DNA of 64,000 nucleotides from Alentia gelatinosa. Lineage: Eukaryota > Annelida > Polychaeta > Phyllodocida > Polynoidae. The stretch lies in the NCBI GenBank assembly GCA_950022655.1, contig OX465582.1:95122704-95186703 (forward strand), in the 5' to 3' direction. Shown piece by piece: positions 43,109-52,689 of this stretch (within the stretch, counting starts at the first letter, position 1; each line of letters begins with the position of its first letter). The notes below the pieces were generated by a model. That model was not told the origin of the DNA. It worked only from the letters and a program-made list of their open reading frames with translations, and did no database searches. Position numbers and translations under genes: made by a program.

Positions 43109-44258
43109 TCAGGCTGAGTTGAAGGGTGTTGCGGCAGACCCTCGGCCTGCCACAGGCCTAAAGGGCGTGGCCTTGGCCGGTGTAGGTTGAGCTGTGGTGG
43201 TTTGATGTCGCTGCTTAATACAACACTCCTGTATCACGTGAGGGTGGTGGAGTCCTAGAATGGAGTGGCAATATTCGCAAATATGGCTGACGAGCCCCCC
43301 TTCAGCATTGGTATGGGGGGGTGTCGAGGTGCACCCCTTAGCTGAGTTATAATCCGCGCAAGGGGGGTTGGTGAGCACTTTCAGACGATTTCAGACGTTT
43401 GGTGGACTCAACATCCTGCTTTTGTAGACGGGCACTCTCAGAACGTGATATAGCGGTTCTGAGGTGCTGAATTTGGTTATCGCTGGCCCATCCGTCAGGG
43501 AAACATCCCTCTTGTATCCTCGCAAATGTCTCCTCGCTCCAATGCCTCACCGAGGCGAAATCGTAGTCGAGGGAATCTTCGACTACCTCACGGAGATGCT
43601 GAAGTAGATGCGGCTTGATGGCCGTATCTGTGTCGGTGTCGTCTATCATCCTAAGTATCCCCCAAACATATTCCTGGATGCTCAGAGATCCCAAAGACGT
43701 TTTTTCCTTCTTTAAACCTTTGAATACGTACTGAAACGGCTGATAGCGCTTACCGTTAATAGGACGCAAAACGTGGGTGGGGTGTTGGAGAATGCGTTGG
43801 ATCTTGTCGTTGAGGGTTGTGTCCAGGTAACGCGGGGTTGCAGCACTCCTAGTCCCCCAGGCACTCGGCTGTCGCGCGAGGTATGACGTCACGAAGTCCT
43901 GCTGAGTTCCCACGCTTAGTGGGACCTGGATCTGGGTCCCGGGAATGGCGCCATTTTGAAAACTTTGAGCTGTAACTGTCTTCTGTATGGGAATTGTTTC
44001 ACTTACTGTGTTTCCCTGTGGGGGTTGCGCTTGTGCGTTGGTGGTAATTTGCTCCTGCACTTGGGGGGTCTCAGAAACGTTTTTGGCGGCTTTTGCACTC
44101 TGGGTGTTAATGAAACCCATGATGGCGTTTTTCATTTCCTCGACTTGTCCTTGTAACGCGTTGATCCTTTTATCGGCTTTAGTCTGCTTCGTAGTTGTAG
44201 GAACCGCGCTTTTCTGGACTCTCGTCTTTCCCGCAGTCGTTGACTTCTTCGGCGGCAT
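43109..44258 (-). pseudogene. DIRS-like Gag with frameshift before zinc motif
   Basis: Nucleocapsid/Gag frame of the same element, starting at the ATG at 44258. The N-terminus is basic (MPPKKSTTAGK) followed by a short coiled-coil-like segment (INALQGQVEEMKNAIMGF). A long polar linker and a helical core (YQPFQYVFKGLKKEKTSLG, SIQEYVWGILRMIDD) follow. This frame ends at 43347. The Cys/His zinc-binding tail (CADYNSAKGC, then HICEYCHSI and HHPHVIQEC) is in another frame, 43378-43109, so a frameshift occurred near 43380-43400. DIRS Gag proteins commonly end in such a motif. A programmed shift cannot be excluded, but the other lesions favour mutation. Confidence 0.75.
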
Positions 44259-44279
44259 GTTTGACGCGTTTTCCTGACA

Positions 44280-44760
44280 GATCTAAAGTGTAATTCCACC
44301 GTGTAACACCGGAGCAAAATTTAAACATCTTCTTGAGATAAAGTTCGAAGTGAAGACTGGAGATCACATGACGAGCGTGGTCCTGTAAACGTCCGATAGG
44401 GGGCGTATGCGTCTATGAAAGCGCCCTCTGTATTCATTACTGTTCACAAGTTCGCTCTAATGTTCGGGCTCACTGAGACGTAGAGGAATGTTCGGGCGGA
44501 CTGTATCCGTAGTCTACACTGCAAGTACATAAAAAATTAAATATTTCTTGGTGTATGATAACAAGAAAACGCAGTGACTGAACCCATAGTGATTCCCTTT
44601 TGTCTCAGAAAATATGTCCCTCCGCTTCTGGCGTTGGGACATATTCTATGGGATAAAAGACCTTGAACGGTAATCGCTATGGGCTCTTTAACTACGTATT
44701 CTGTTATTCCTATATACCCATTCCCCAAACCTCTATGGTTACATACCGCTGCTGGGGGTG
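44280..44760. other. Retroelement 5' flank and non-coding stretch
   Basis: May include the 5' leader of the DIRS-like element to about 44400. ATGTTCGGGC occurs twice (about 44460 and 44489). No gene. Confidence 0.35.
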
Positions 44761-44779
44761 CAGTAATTATGAGTTATGA

Positions 44780-44835
44780 AGCAAGGCTGATGTTTTCGTC
44801 CCGGGCTGACGTTTTCGTCCCGGGCTGACCACGTG
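44780..44835. repeat. 19-bp tandem repeat next to CACGTG
   Basis: GGCTGATGTTTTCGTCCCG is followed at once by GGCTGACGTTTTCGTCCCG and GGCTGACCACGTGA. Two full units and a part. Confidence 0.8.
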
Positions 44836-44954
44836 ATATTAAGAGCGCCGGGACGAATACATGGCTATTGCAGTTACTCGATAACGGTGGCCATTTTTCC
44901 GGGCCTATCACAGGTAAGGAAATAATCATTTTTATCGATATTTGAAGGTATATA

Positions 44955-45111
44955 GGAATAGGGAAACCAAGTACCGGTTAGAGAAAGTCAAAGTTACTCG
45001 GTGAGGACCGGAAAAATTACTGCCCTAGGCGTCAGCCGCAGGCAGTAATTTTTCCGGTCCTCACTTCGTAACTTTGACTTTCTCTCACCGAACATAGTTT
45101 CCCTCTATTCC
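44955..45111. repeat. Long hairpin, about 70-bp arms
   Basis: GAGAAAGTCAAAGTTACTCG and GAGGACCGGAAAAATTACTG pair with their complements at 45015-45088; the outer arm GGAATAGGGAAAC pairs with GTTTCCCTCTATTCC. Loop region CCTAGGCGTCAGCCGCAGG. Confidence 0.85.
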
Positions 45112-45114
45112 ATC

Positions 45115-45665
45115 ACTCAAGCCAATTATTTTCTTATATGTCTCCATCCGGCCCAGTCCACTGCTTATTGTACCGCATCGTCTTATCTCTATTTCTCAGT
45201 CTATTGGGGCCCATTGGGACATTCTTCTTCATCATCTTGTGGTATTTAATGATGCAGAAATTCAGTGGTCGATTGATCCCTCTGGATTGGTGAACATGCA
45301 TTGGCTCTCAATCTTTTTTTCATTGCAGCTTTTATTTTCCTAAATGATTACAGAATACATGATCTTATATAGATAATGATAATGTGGGTAGATAAAACAT
45401 AAATTCCTCGTTTTCCAGTGAGAATACAAAGAAGAGCAATAAGGGCTCTCAATCTTATCAATTTTATCATTCTTTCTATTATAACAATAAAAAATATATT
45501 CAACATATAATAAGACAGCATTGCTACTGTAAGTATTTTTGTTTTATATGGTTTTTTTTGCTGGGGGCAACATCTTAAGATGCTAGATAGCATTCATTGT
45601 TTTTCTCTACCCTGATTGTAAGTGTTACGGTCCACTCTCCTATTTCTATGTAAATACTTGGAGAA
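45115..45665. other. Non-coding stretch
   Basis: AT-rich, no supported gene. Confidence 0.5.
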
Positions 45666-45669
45666 ATAT

Positions 45670-45928
45670 ACACTGTATAGGGCACAGAGTGATTGCTAGT
45701 TCTGGCATCATCTGCCAGGATATTGTAAAATAGCGCCAGTGAAGTCGCGGACAACTACTGTTATCAGTTGTTATAATGATTAGGCAAAAATTCCTCAATG
45801 GCAAGCTGCAAAAAATATTTTTGATAAAATCCATTGGTAATTGGTCCTGCCACCTGGTGTTTTGGATGGCATTGGGGGACAAGATGGCCACTTCCATAGC
45901 ACAATAGCTATGTGCCCTATATAAATAG
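45670..45928. mobile_element. MITE family J, best copy
   Basis: TATAGGGCACAGAGTGATTG at the left and ATAGCTATGTGCCCTATATA at the right, an imperfect inverted end (GGGCACA). About 250 bp. Contains CAAGATGGCCACTTCC. Possible TATA target duplication. Confidence 0.8.
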
Positions 45929-46261
45929 ATACACATATACATATATTTGTACGAGCAGCAATGTACTCATTTTGAAAAACCAGAAAGGAAGGCCATCCTC
46001 CTGATGGTTTGTGTGTAATAAAAACAGAACATAAGGCCACTTTAAAAAAAAAACTTGTTTCTCATCACCGCGCGCGTCAGCAAAAACGTTTTTAGAAGAT
46101 TTTTTTTTTTTTTTTCATAGATGAGATGAAAATTTGATAGAAATCATGAAAAATATGAGTATTTGGTATCAAATTAAAGCTCCTGATGTAAGGAATGCAT
46201 TCAATGTGGTTATATGTTTGGCAAAAGTGATGCATCAAGTGGTGTCATGTAACCAATTAAG

Positions 46262-47697
46262 GGGGGCATCCACCAACCACGACAAGGCTACGACAATGGC
46301 TTTCCGACAAAGTCCACGACAGCTCTACGATTGGAAGCCTTGTCGTAGCCTTGTCGTGGTTGGTGGACCCCAGTTCCCGAAAAGAGGCTACGACAAGGCC
46401 ACGACAGGCTGCGACATGAAGCTTGTCGGGGGCCTTCCGACAAGGCTACGACAATATCGAACATGTTCGATTTTTGCTACGACTAGACCTTTGTCATGGA
46501 GTGTTGTGGATTCCTCAATATCACTGTCGTAGTGTGTCGGACACGCCACGACACCACTATCCCGACCCTGCTCTTCTTACGACAAGGCTGCGACAAGGCT
46601 ACGATTGGAACTTTCATGTCGGCACTTGTCGTAGCCTTGTCGTGGTTGGTGGACGCCCCCCTTTAGAGTAAAACCCCACTCCTGGGACACCCCATACGCT
46701 CCCGACACGCCATGACACTGCTGTGTTGGTGGACCCCAGTTCCCAACAAGAGGCTACAACAAGGCCATGACAGGCTGCGACATGAAGCTTGTTGGGGGCC
46801 TTCAGACAAGGCTAAGGCAATATCGATCATGTTCGATTTTTGCTATGACTAGACCTTTTTTGTGGAGTGTTCTGCATTCCTCGATATCACTGTTGTAGTG
46901 TGTCTGAAACATGGGCGCCTTTTTAATGGCAACCAGCAACGTCTACGACACGCCAGGACGCCGCTGTCCCAACCCTGCTCTTCTCACGACAAGGCTGCAA
47001 CAAGGCTGCGATTGGAACTTTCATGTCGGCACTTGTCGTAGCCTTGTCGTGGTTGGTGGACACCCCCCTTTAGAGTAAAACCCCGCTCCTGGAACACCCC
47101 ACACGCTCCCGACATGCCATGACACTGCTGTGTTGGTGGACCCCAGTTCCCAACAAGAGGCTACGACAAGGCCACGACAGGCTGTGACATGAAGCTTGTC
47201 AGTGGCCTTCCGACAAGGCTACAACAATAGCCAACATGTTCAATTTATGCCACGACTGGACCTTTGTCGTGGAGTGTTGTGGATTCCTCTATATCACTGT
47301 CGAGTGTGTCGGAACCATGGGCGCCTTTTTTACGGCAACCAGCATCGTCTACGACACGCCCGCCATGCTGTCCCGACACTGCTCTTCTCACGACAAGGCT
47401 GCGACAAGGCTGCGATTGGAACTTTCATGTCGGCACTTGTTGTAGCCTTGTCGTGGTTGGTGGATGTCCCCCTTGAGAGTAAAACCCCGCTCCTGGGACA
47501 CCCCACACGCTCCTGACACGCCATGACACTCCACGACAAAGGTCCAGTTGTCGTAGACTCTTGTCGGGAACTGGGGTCCACCAACCACAACAAGGCTACG
47601 CCAAGTCCACCAATCGCAGGCCTGTCGTGGACCTTGTCGGAATGCCATTGTCGTAGCCTTGTCGTGGTTGGTGGACGCCCGCCTTTAGCCCTTGTCG
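46262..47697. mobile_element. Foldback array built of ACGACAAGGCT words
   Basis: Left end GGGGGGCATCCACCAACCAC, right end TGGTTGGTGGACGCCCGCC. Inside, GGCTACGACAA and its complement TTGTCGTAGCC recur dozens of times. Three internal units begin TGGTGGACCCCAGTTCCC at 46361, 46727 and 47134 (366 and 407 bp apart) and end with TTGTCGTGGTTGGTGGA(C/T)G plus CCCCTT(T/G)AGAGTAAAACC. ORFs up to 143 codons on both strands are consequences of the words. Confidence 0.85.
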
Positions 47698-47779
47698 GAA
47701 GCCTGCCTCCACTAGTGCAGCATGCTAAGATAGCCTGACACGCCCCGACACAGTCCAACATGTCGGAAGCCTCCGACAG

Positions 47780-47960
47780 TCAGGTAGGTAGATGTCTGTG
47801 GGTGTCAGTGTCTCTATGCCAGAGTATGGCTTGTATGAAGTAGCCTAACCATCGGGGGAACCATCCTGCTTAAGGGGACAGTTTGCTCGGAACAGAGACT
47901 GTCCCCTTAACCCCATCAGTCCGAGCAATGCCTTGAGGCACTCCCAGGCAGGGACGATGA
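47780..47960. mobile_element. Family H fragment
   Basis: GTAGCCTAACCATCGGGGGA and CCTGCTTAAGGGGACAGTTT match the interior and end of the element at 48653 in inverted orientation. GCCTT(A/G)AGGCACTCCCA is repeated at about 47932 and 47963. Confidence 0.5.
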
Positions 47961-48059
47961 ATGCCTTAAGGCACTCCCATGCATGGGAGGAGGAATGCGA
48001 CAAAATTCATAGACTTTCTAAATATTGTCAAAATAATTGAAAAGATGTGCGGAAAAAAT

Positions 48060-48130
48060 ATGTAGGAATTTATCTCACCCGTCACATCGACTATTGGGCT
48101 AACATCTGTGACATAATCTCCCATTACACA
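48060..48130. mobile_element. Foldback family D end
   Basis: TTTATCTCACCCGTCACATC and ATTGGGCTAACATCTGTGAC match the left half of 27008. Truncated. Confidence 0.6.
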
Positions 48131-48652
48131 CAGCAAAATGAGTGAGATATTCAGGAACTTACAGTGAGACTGCAAGATATGACCTAAATAAGTGTCTGAA
48201 GTCCATATTATTACACTTCAAAAGTCATCTCTGACCCAGCAAAAAAAAAAAAAAAAAAAAAAAAGCGCCCTCGTCATATTTTTCATGGCTTGGTGATGAG
48301 AAACAATTTTTTTTTTGAGTGGCCTAAACCATCACTTTGACATACTACTAACGTTCACTTATGGGTTTCTGTTTCGCCAACATTAGCTTCCTGGCGTCTG
48401 TCACTAGTTGGGCGTGGTTGTTAATTGACGTCACTTCCTCTGTCAGAGTTACGTGACGGCTGGTCGTGACGTAGGTTACTTGGTATGTGATAACAGGAGA
48501 GAGATCTAATGGACCCGTCACCCGATACTGACGTCACACCGCGCCACGTCACACTGCGCCACGTCATACTGCGCTGCTCACTGTTAGTATGAGTAACAGC
48601 GACTCTAAAATTACCAATATCCTTGACTCTAAATGGATATTAATGTATGTTA

Positions 48653-49176
48653 TACAGCAAAACCCTGCTTAAGAGGACACCCTCCGTGCCGAGTAAAGTG
48701 TACCCTTAAGTGGGACATAAGCTGGGGTTTCAGTCTGCCGATGGTTAGGCTATGTAGTGTATGATAACTTTATAAATACAGGTGATACCATGGCTTAGAG
48801 ACACTGTTTTAACCTAACAAACACCCAACAGACGCCTACTTGATGCCTGTATGAGCTTACGCAGGCTGCTACCGGGTGTTTGATTACCTAGACACCACTC
48901 TACCCCCCTCACACACATCATAAACAAGCAATCCGGAGTGTTGTCCCCACACAGTCCCATCAGATTCGATAAAAAGTATCCCCTGAAAAGGGGTTAAGAA
49001 GCTTTCTCTACCGATGTAAATGTCCCATTGAGCGGGGTGTCTCCTTAGGTTGGGTGACCCCTTAATCTGGTTAAGATAAACTCTTAATTGAGGGAAAATT
49101 TCCGTTCCAAGCAAACTGGCCCCTTAAGCAAGGTGGGCCCTTATGCGGGGTGTCCCAGAAGCAGGGTTTTACTGTA
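48653..49176. mobile_element. Tc1/mariner-type MITE, family H
   Basis: Left TACAGCAAAACCCTGCTTAA and right GAAGCAGGGTTTTACTGTA are inverted and begin and end with TA, as expected for a TA target duplication. Interior word AGTGTTGTCCCCACACAGTC recurs inverted at 51018-51045. No transposase. Other copies: 50170-51558 and 61216-61381. Confidence 0.85.
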
Positions 49177-49179
49177 GTT

Positions 49180-49830
49180 TTAAACGTGTCATTTTCATGA
49201 CGTATGGCTGTTACATTATTGCAGTACAAATCCAAAATGACAAAACATTCTAAGGGGGCATTCATTATTTATGGCCGAGGGGCCCAGTTTTTGCAACATG
49301 GATTCCCTTGGAATAACGAAAACGGTCCTCCTCCCCACCTTAGAAATAGGAATAGAAAAAGGTTTGTCAATGCATTTACCAGCTTGTGTGATAATAACTG
49401 AAATTTGCTCTCTAAGAACACTGCACAGATCTTGTCGGTTGATGGCTCATTTTTTGTATGAATAAACTCTCTTTACCTAATGAGAAATTATCATCTTCTG
49501 ACAGTACAGAGAACTACAATGAGAAATAATAAGGGTAAACCTGCCATTCAGTCAACATCAAGACAGGGAAGACCTGCTACAAAATGGCGACCATCTTAAT
49601 GCAGTTTTTTCTGTACTTATGTTAAAATATGGACAATTTAGATGACAAATCCCTTCACATAGAAACCAATATAATTGATCAAAATAGGGATGTAGAGACT
49701 GGCACTTTACACATAGTTGATAGTGCAGTATATATAATATATGCATTTGTCGCTGTCTTCATATTCCAGTCTGTTCCAGTCCGGTCAACGCAAACCTTCG
49801 GCTGAAAGGGTAGCACTGTAACTTTAAATG
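49180..49830. other. Non-coding stretch
   Basis: No supported gene. Confidence 0.45.
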
Positions 49831-50140
49831 AGCAATCCAGTCTCTAACATATCCTCACTCTGAATAGCTCACGAGCTTCTGGCCAGCATCACTCAGCACA
49901 CCCAGCCTCGTTAAAGCCATGAGACACAGGGCAGGATGCAGCGGGCACGAATTAGGCGCGTAAATTGTCGCCATATTGAGCCACTTGCACAAAAGGAGCA
50001 GCTCGCTAAAGGCCCGGAATAATTAATGTACGCGGTCGCCCGCGCCACCTAGCTCCTCTTTCCACAGTGATTCCGGGTAAGAGGATTTGCTCATGAATCT
50101 TCATCTTGTTCTTTGGTGATGGGGAGCTGTCACAGGTCCC
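49830..50140. promoter_or_regulatory. Candidate conserved non-coding island
   Basis: Unique, balanced composition, no open frame of note. Motifs: AAAGGCCCGGAATAATTAAT (about 50008, homeodomain), TTGTCGCCATATTG (about 49966), GGCACGAATTAGGCGC (about 49943) and GGGAGCTGTCACAGG (about 50123, TALE-like). It is sharply bounded by the family H element that starts at 50170. Confidence 0.3.
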
Positions 50141-50169
50141 TTCTCGTCCGTGTTGGACGTGCGCGAGAG

Positions 50170-51558
50170 TACAGTAAAACCCCTCTTAAGGGGCACTCCG
50201 CTTAAGGGGCACTCCGCTTAAGGGGTACACCCCGCTCAAGGGGGCACCCCGCTTAAGGGGACAATTTGATTGAAACGAAAATTTTCGCTACATCAAAAGT
50301 TTATTAAAGGCATATCGGACCATTTGGCTTGAAAATTAAAACCCATGTCAATTTTCTGAAAATTTAATATGATGATCTCCAAGTGTTATCGAACACATAT
50401 CTAACTAAAAATCGGGGGTCACCATGATAGTTTTTGATTTATAGATTAATATTATGATAATTTTATATTACAATATATAGGATTTTTTAAAAGTATTTTT
50501 TCACAAAGTAAAACCCATGTCATTTTCCTCAATCTTACACAGAATATAGTACATGAACATATATAGTACTACTTATTTAGGTTTTAAAAACCATAGGTCA
50601 CTGACCTTGTTTTTGAAAGAATTGAAGAAAACCATATTTTCAGGACATTTCAGATGTAAATCAAGCAAATATCAATTGGCCTATTTTACCTATCAAGATT
50701 GGATAAACGGGACAAAATGTTAAATTTACTCATGGAGAATTAGAATGAATCCCAAGAAAACAGTTTTGACTAATATCTAAATATCACCAGGTGGCGCCAC
50801 TGTGAATTGTAGGATATGCCTTTAAGGGACACCTCGCTTAAGGGGGAAAAAATTTGCATGCAACAGAAATTTGTCCCTCTATTAAGAGTTTATTTCAACC
50901 CCACTTAAGGGAGCACCCCGTTTAAGTGGACACCCGCTTCAGGGGACAATTATTTCAGTACAGAATGCTTCTTAACCCTGCTCAAGGGGACTGCATGGAG
51001 GGACTCCCCATCAAATCTGATGGGACAGTGTGGGGACAACACTCCAAATTATCCTGATTACTTGTTATTTCATGGTGTGTACATGTATGTGTGGCAGGTA
51101 GACGGGTGTCTAGACGATCATGTACCAGGCAACAGCCTATGTAGGCCTCTCTAGGCAGCAGGTAGACATTTGTGGACTGTCTGTATGGTTATTATCAGTG
51201 TCTCTCTATACCACAGTGCTACCTGTATACTCATTGAGAACATATCCATCAACAGACTGAAAACCTCGCTTAAGGGGGTGCTCCATCAGGCCGAATTCTC
51301 ACCCGATTGATTGTTCCTGGGCTTTTAAGAGAAAGGTCACATATCGTCATGTATTTTATACTGATAATAATAGTTTAATAAATGTCCATTATCAAAGACT
51401 TGAGAAACTCGAAGGCATCCGATAAGAATCGGCGAGTGTCTGTCTACCAAATCAGCAACAATCAGTCCAGTGGAACACCCCCTTTAAGGGGGACACCCCA
51501 CTTAAGAGAACACTTGGCTCGGAACGAAGGGTATTCCCTTAAGCGGGGGTTTACTGTA
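50170..51558. mobile_element. Large family H element with nested TTAA MITE
   Basis: TACAGTAAAACCCCTCTTAA at the left and CTTAAGCGGGGGTTTACTGTA-type right end, 1.39 kb, with TA at both edges. The ends are enlarged by reiterated GGGGCACTCCGCTTAA units (50185-50260; again at 50820-50945 and 51250-51560). A TTAA-flanked element (50304-50825) lies inside, and a family E scrap (ATTATCAAAGACTTGAG, about 51390) is also present. Non-coding. Confidence 0.8.
50304..50825. mobile_element. piggyBac-like TTAA MITE, family I copy 1
   Basis: TTAA then AGGCATATC at the left; GATATGCCT then TTAA at the right: a 9-bp terminal inverted repeat and a TTAA target duplication, the hallmark of piggyBac-type insertion. 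522 bp, no ORF. It carries ATCACCAGGTGGCGCCAC (50783-50800), a CTCF-like core, near its right end. Confidence 0.85.
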
Positions 51559-51564
51559 TTTAGA

Positions 51565-52650
51565 GTCACTCTGTAGGACCTACAGTGCTGAGCTGCTCGG
51601 GGGCGGGTGAACTGTGAAAACTGTACAAAGAGAGGTCGGCCATCCATCGTTTATCTCGAGGAGGAATGACCTCATGATTTTCAGTTAGCTATATATCCAG
51701 AGTTTATGAAGAAGTGAGGGGGGGGGCATTTCTGATGTCCAGCTTAACGACACAGGGGGCCTGTTTCCATGGCAACCTGCAAAAAAGGGTATTTTGAAAA
51801 AGGCATACTTTCTATTCCAACTGAAAAAATGAAGCAGAATTTTAGCCCCAGGGCTCACTTTTTCATCTGACAGCAGATAATAGTGGTTGTCCACCGACTA
51901 CAGTAGCGCTATCTTACAATTTCATGGTGGTTGATGGCGCAACTAGGGGCCATCCATAAAGTACGTACGCACGGGGGCGGTGGGGGTGGGGGTAGAAGAT
52001 TTTGGAAATTTTGCGAATGTCCCTCTTTGATCTATTGCGTACAAGATTGGGAAGGGGGGGGGGGGTCGAAAATATAAAAAAAATCTGCGTACGAACTTTA
52101 TGGATGGCCCCCTAGCAATTATTCTGTACCATATATCTCACTCACATTTAAGTATCGCGGAACTACCAAGGATCACATTCGTCACGACGGGCTTCGTCAC
52201 TTCCATATCTACCTTTTTCTTGGTTAGGCCTATATTTTCTACAGACGTAAAACTAGAATACCATGATAATACTGAATATAATTTTGATAATTGATAAGAG
52301 AATCTTATAATCAGCGTTCATCTCTTTCCAATATTATGAACTCTGGAATCGTGGTACAAGCGTGCCTCAGTCCTGCCACCTACCGTTATTTACGTGAACT
52401 ACGTCTTCCGGCTTCTGCCATTTCTTAGTTTTATAAACCACAGAGTAATAGATATCTCTCTACTCTGTGGTTAAACGCCGTTGCTTCAATGAGGGAGGGA
52501 AGTGTGTGTTGGGGGGGGCTGCAAGGGGATGATCCCATGTCGTAGGGACCCAAATTTGCACCTAGAGACACGATCCCGAGACCTAAAAGAGGTAAATCGT
52601 GATGGGTGTCCCGTACTTCATTGTCGCCACGCCGAAGACTAGTTATAATA
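51565..52650. other. Mostly non-coding stretch
   Basis: GGGGCCATCCATAAAGTACG (about 51949) and AACTTTATGGATGGCCCCC (about 52095) form inverted ends around a roughly 165-bp G-rich segment, probably another MITE. A second short inverted pair (TAAACCACAGAGTA and CTACTCTGTGGTT) lies at 52434-52474. No gene. Confidence 0.5.
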
Positions 52651-52651
52651 T

Positions 52652-52680
52652 CGTACACCAGATGGCGCCATCTGACAGTC
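52652..52680. promoter_or_regulatory. CTCF-like palindromic core
   Basis: ACACCAGATGGCGCCATCTG (52655-52674), a near-palindrome matching the CCAGATGGCGC form of the CTCF core. It lies in unique DNA. Motif evidence only. Confidence 0.3.
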
Positions 52681-52689
52681 ACAGCATCC

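Larger units (their letters stand above)
40456..44278 (-). mobile_element. DIRS-like tyrosine-recombinase retrotransposon
   Basis: Gag, RT/RNase H and tyrosine recombinase lie in the order and orientation typical of DIRS-like elements, about 3.8 kb of coding span on the minus strand. There is no LTR and no DDE integrase. Terminal or split repeats were not found by eye, so the outer limits are approximate. A perfect 19-bp inverted repeat (41413-41431 and 42842-42860) flanks the pol core. At least three independent lesions make this copy non-autonomous. Confidence 0.88.
46030..48330. repeat. 2.3-kb region bounded by inverted repeats
   Basis: GGCCACTTTAAAAAAAAAAC with TTGTTTCTCATCACC (46035-46070) is mirrored by GGTGATGAGAAACAATTTTT with GAGTGGCC (about 48290-48325). 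CATGAAAAATATGA also occurs near 46147 and, inverted, near 48277. The interior is the foldback array at 46262-47697. It could be one large composite element or two related A-rich repeats flanking by chance. Confidence 0.5.

Noticed and set aside
40456..44278. Crypton or LTR retrotransposon
   Set aside because: Presence of an RT with YLDD excludes Crypton; absence of LTRs and a DDE integrase with a tyrosine recombinase present excludes Gypsy/Copia types.
46134..47761. Several ORFs of 80-143 codons on both strands
   Set aside because: They are by-products of reiterated ACGACAAGGCT words, overlapping in all frames.
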